NCBI GenBank assembly: GCA_012516755.1 | Contig: JAAYWE010000285.1 | Location: 1 to 6,919 of the forward strand | DNA: 6,919 bases | Reading direction: 5' to 3' | DNA from: Treponema sp. | GTDB lineage: Bacteria > Spirochaetota > Spirochaetia > Treponematales > Rectinemataceae | Shown here: positions 4,480-6,919 of the stretch, piece after piece | Layout: each line of letters starts with the position of its first letter | How positions within the stretch are numbered: position 1 is the stretch's first letter | Notes under the pieces: model-generated | What the model was told of the DNA's origin: nothing | What the model saw: the letters and a program-made list of their open reading frames with translations, nothing else | Database searches by the model: none | Position numbers and translations under genes: made by a program

Positions 4480-6588
4480 ATGAAATATATGACAGAGGCA
4501 GGCAAGCCCGACCACAGCACTTTAAGATCTAATCATGCTTTGAATAAAGTAAAGAGATTTCTATATGCGCTAGTAGCCGGTGTCTTTGGAATTCTTTTGT
4601 TCCAGTGGACAGGGATTTCCAATAAGGCTGGTATGGCCCTCTATGATCGGGAGATGCGTTTGCTGGTAGCGGCGGAAGGCAAGAAGGAGGATAATACTTC
4701 CTCCCAAACTTTACGTAAGAATTCCGGTTCGTCAGATTCTGCATCCCTTTCACCTTCCAGGAAAAAAGCGCCAATTGCGCTTGTCATGATCGACCAATCC
4801 AGCCTTGATTGGGTACAGAATGAGCTCGGTCTTGGTTGGCCTTGGCCTCGGGAACTATATGGGCTAATAGCATACTCTTTACGCAATGCCGATGTCCAAG
4901 CCTATGATATTCTATTTACGGAGCCTTCCACTTATGGTCCCGAAGATGACTCTCGCTGTGCAGAGGCAATGAGGTCCGCAGGCAATGTGGTCTTGGCAAC
5001 CCTTACAGACAGAAAGCCTGTGCTAGCCGTCTCCAATGCACTATACGGCCATGTGGTTGCCCGAGTAGATTCAGATGGTATCTGCAGGCAATACCAGGCT
5101 GCATTAGATACAGATGCTGGAAAGATCCCCTCTCTCGGATTGGCCGCAATAAGTGCTTTTAATAGAAAGAATTCGATTGCCGACGAGAAAAGCATCTCTC
5201 TTTCTGAGGCCTTTGAACCTCTCGAGCCACTTGCGCCTTTTGAGGCTTTCGAGCAGACGGTGTTTCTTAAATTCGAGGATTCTTCTCGCTTCGAGCGATA
5301 TAGTGCAGCGCAAGTCCTTGCTGGCTCTCCAGGTACCGGGGGCTCTGATTTTGCTGGCTTAAATCAGGAGCTGAACTTTGAAGGCAAAATCGTTTTGATC
5401 GGTATAACCGCTCCAGGGCTCATGGATAGACAAGCGACACCGATAAATCCCGCACAACCCGGCGTGGAGATTCACGCCACATTTATTAGCAATGCGCTTT
5501 CTTCATCTTTTATAGAGCTTTCTCCCATCGGCGTAGAAGTCTGCATAACTATCCTTGCTCTTGTCCTGGCCGCTCTTCTTCCGACCATGCGAACAAGGAT
5601 CTGGACAATAGTGGGATTTGTCGCAGCGATTATAATCCCAATCGGATTGAGCTTTGCTTTTTTCCGAAATCTCGTGTTCTATAATGCAGCTCCTGCGATT
5701 GCAGCCGGGCTTTTTGCCTTTATAGCCGCCATAGTTCTTGGTTACCAAGCGGAGGGCAGACAGAGAGCTTATTTGCGTAGGGCTTTTGCTCAGTATCTGT
5801 CTCCGGAAGTGATATCCGAGCTAATCGAACAACCGAAGGTCCTTAGGCTCGGTGGAGAATCGAAAGTGATAACAACGCTATTCTCGGATTTGGCTGGTTT
5901 TACAGCTATTTCCGAAAAACTAGATCCAGAGCGACTTACCCAGTTTATGAATGAGTATCTGGGGATCATTAGCGAAGAAATACTGGCACAGGGAGGAACT
6001 CTCGACAAATATGTAGGCGATGCGGTAGTGGCATTCTGGAATGCTCCGCTAGACATCGAAGACCATGCCTTGCGCGCCTGCATGGCAGCATGCCACATTC
6101 AAGAAAAGCTCAGAGAAATAGGTCCTGAGCTGGAAAAGCGCTTCGGGATATCCCCGAGAACCAGAATAGGGATTGCCACAGGCTCCGCAGTAGTAGGCAA
6201 CCTTGGCTCGACTCACCGTTTTGCCTACACGGCCGTAGGTGATTCTGTCAACATAGCGAGTCGACTTGAAAACCTAAACAAAGTATTGGGAACCGCAATA
6301 CTGACAATAAGGGAGACGGTAGCCGCGGCTTGCGCCGGAAGTTCCAGGGCCAGCTCTCATTCAAGTCTTGTTCCGGCAGCGCAAGATCTGGACAGCGAAT
6401 TAGCTCCCGAGATACGACTTCCACAACTGGAAGGAAAGACTCTGCTTTTCCGAAGACTTGGTCCGGCTATCGTAGAGGGAAAACTCCAGGCCATTGAGCT
6501 GTGGGAATTGAGAGCAACTGAGAAAGACAACTGTGCTCAAGGCTCATTGATCGAGCCATGGCAGGAAGCCAGGCATTTCTCAAAATAG
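4480..6588 (+). CDS. CHASE2-domain class III adenylate cyclase
   Basis: This 702-residue protein should make cAMP from ATP in response to an extracytoplasmic signal. A membrane segment (about 26-43) is followed by a CHASE2 sensor (about 50-345) with its hallmark V-M-I-D-Q-S-S-L (102-109), G-W-P-W-P-R (119-124) and Y-D-I-L-F-T-E-P (142-149). Three membrane segments (about 352-369, 374-395, 401-421) lead into the cytoplasmic catalytic domain (about 430-612). Metal-binding D470 (F-S-D-L-A-G-F-T) and D514 (Y-V-G-D-A), adenine-selecting K510 and T584, and transition-state N591 and R595 (V-N-I-A-S-R) are all present. It should therefore be an active adenylyl rather than guanylyl cyclase. Two low-complexity insertions are visible: Lys/Ser-rich 66-97 inside the sensor and Ser/Ala-rich about 614-646 before the last strands (R-R-L-G...E-G-K...E-L-W-E-L). 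The start ATG at 4480 has only a weak upstream AAAG; the ATG at 4489 is an alternative. It follows the protease by 21 bases, so it is probably cotranscribed. Confidence 0.94.
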   Translation: MKYMTEAGKPDHSTLRSNHALNKVKRFLYALVAGVFGILLFQWTGISNKAGMALYDREMRLLVAAEGKKEDNTSSQTLRKNSGSSDSASLSPSRKKAPIALVMIDQSSLDWVQNELGLGWPWPRELYGLIAYSLRNADVQAYDILFTEPSTYGPEDDSRCAEAMRSAGNVVLATLTDRKPVLAVSNALYGHVVARVDSDGICRQYQAALDTDAGKIPSLGLAAISAFNRKNSIADEKSISLSEAFEPLEPLAPFEAFEQTVFLKFEDSSRFERYSAAQVLAGSPGTGGSDFAGLNQELNFEGKIVLIGITAPGLMDRQATPINPAQPGVEIHATFISNALSSSFIELSPIGVEVCITILALVLAALLPTMRTRIWTIVGFVAAIIIPIGLSFAFFRNLVFYNAAPAIAAGLFAFIAAIVLGYQAEGRQRAYLRRAFAQYLSPEVISELIEQPKVLRLGGESKVITTLFSDLAGFTAISEKLDPERLTQFMNEYLGIISEEILAQGGTLDKYVGDAVVAFWNAPLDIEDHALRACMAACHIQEKLREIGPELEKRFGISPRTRIGIATGSAVVGNLGSTHRFAYTAVGDSVNIASRLENLNKVLGTAILTIRETVAAACAGSSRASSHSSLVPAAQDLDSELAPEIRLPQLEGKTLLFRRLGPAIVEGKLQAIELWELRATEKDNCAQGSLIEPWQEARHFSK

Positions 6589-6592
6589 AATT

Positions 6593-6919
6593 TCAAAGTA
6601 GGAACATAATTGCAGAAAGGCCCAGCAAGATCCCATCTTGTTTCTTGAATCTCGACAGTCTTATGCTCCTATATGGTGAGTAGCCGCGCAGCTCCATTGC
6701 CATTGATATCCTCCACGACTGCAAGAGGCCCATCGAGATCAATTGCCCGAGCATAAGAAAGGCACGACGAAAGTTCTTTTTGGAAATAGATATGCCGCGC
6801 ATTTCGCCTGCTTCTGCGACTCTGCGATACATATTAAAAATACGTGGTAAGAAAAGGAGTATCAAAGAGACGAACATTCCTGGATCTAAAGAAATGTCCA
6901 TAGATACAGGGCGATAGTA
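6593..6919 (-). CDS. EcfT/CbiQ-like ECF transporter membrane protein, C-terminal part
   Basis: On the minus strand the frame is open from the right window edge to TGA at 6595-6593. The in-frame ATG at 6901 is probably internal. About 108 residues are visible, and EcfT proteins usually have around 250-270, so this is the C-terminal part. Two Arg-Gly coupling motifs are present: G-E-M-R-G-I (32-37 from that ATG) and A-M-E-L-R-G-Y (68-74). Between and after them lie basic stretches and hydrophobic segments (about 8-24, 48-61, 89-102). In this family these motifs sit on cytoplasmic coupling helices that contact the ATPase subunits and the substrate-binding S component, moving vitamins or metal ions. 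The substrate cannot be inferred, because partner genes lie outside the window. Its stop is 4 bases from that of the convergent cyclase gene. Family membership is fairly secure from the paired motifs despite the truncation. Confidence 0.8.
   Translation of the reverse strand, partial: YYRPVSMDISLDPGMFVSLILLFLPRIFNMYRRVAEAGEMRGISISKKNFRRAFLMLGQLISMGLLQSWRISMAMELRGYSPYRSIRLSRFKKQDGILLGLSAIMFLL

Noticed and set aside
5153..5362. Plus-strand 69-codon frame inside the cyclase gene
   Set aside because: An out-of-frame shadow of the CHASE2 coding sequence with no RBS or domain.
6541..6557. Inverted repeat GGCTC / GAGCC as a terminator for the convergent genes
   Set aside because: The stem is only 5 pairs, lies inside the cyclase coding region, and has no T run on either strand.

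Overview
The window looks like part of a bacterial chromosome, probably from a spirochaete-like organism (inference). The hints are a lipoprotein signal ending in the relaxed lipobox F-A-S-C, a small secreted SH3-like protein paired with an M48 metalloprotease lipoprotein, and a CHASE2-type adenylate cyclase, a combination I associate with Treponema/Spirochaeta relatives. Base composition is moderate (a little under 50% GC by eye) and even across the window. I see no insertion sequence, tRNA, rRNA, CRISPR array or phage gene.

Layout: (1) 1-2685, plus strand, is a compact run of three genes. They are the C-terminal part of a DUF1576 membrane protein (cut by the window edge), a small cytoplasmic protein of unknown function, and a complete exonuclease I (sbcB) with its catalytic residues. 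(2) 2686-2879 is a 194-base gap with a possible promoter, small hairpins, a misplaced strong Shine-Dalgarno sequence and a 24-codon mini-ORF that runs into the next gene. (3) 2880-6588, plus strand, is a second run: secreted SH3-like protein, M48 lipoprotein protease (GTG start one base after the previous stop), and a 702-residue CHASE2/class III adenylate cyclase. (4) 6593-6919, minus strand, is the C-terminal part of an EcfT/CbiQ-like transporter membrane protein. It meets the cyclase gene tail to tail with only 4 bases between the stops.

How the parts may work together: region 3 reads as an envelope module. The SH3-like protein and the protease are predicted to act outside the inner membrane and are probably translationally coupled. 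The next gene encodes a cyclase whose sensor domain faces the same compartment, so a link between envelope state and cAMP is a reasonable but untested inference. Region 1 joins a membrane protein of unknown function with a DNA-repair nuclease, and no shared pathway is evident.

The least expected observations are three. Several gene junctions are bridged by very short ORFs that share ATGA stop/start overlaps with the neighbouring genes. The small protein between DUF1576 and sbcB resembles a degenerate GHKL ATPase fold. The leader of the SH3-like gene has a hairpin sitting between a perfect AGGAGG and an in-frame upstream ATG.
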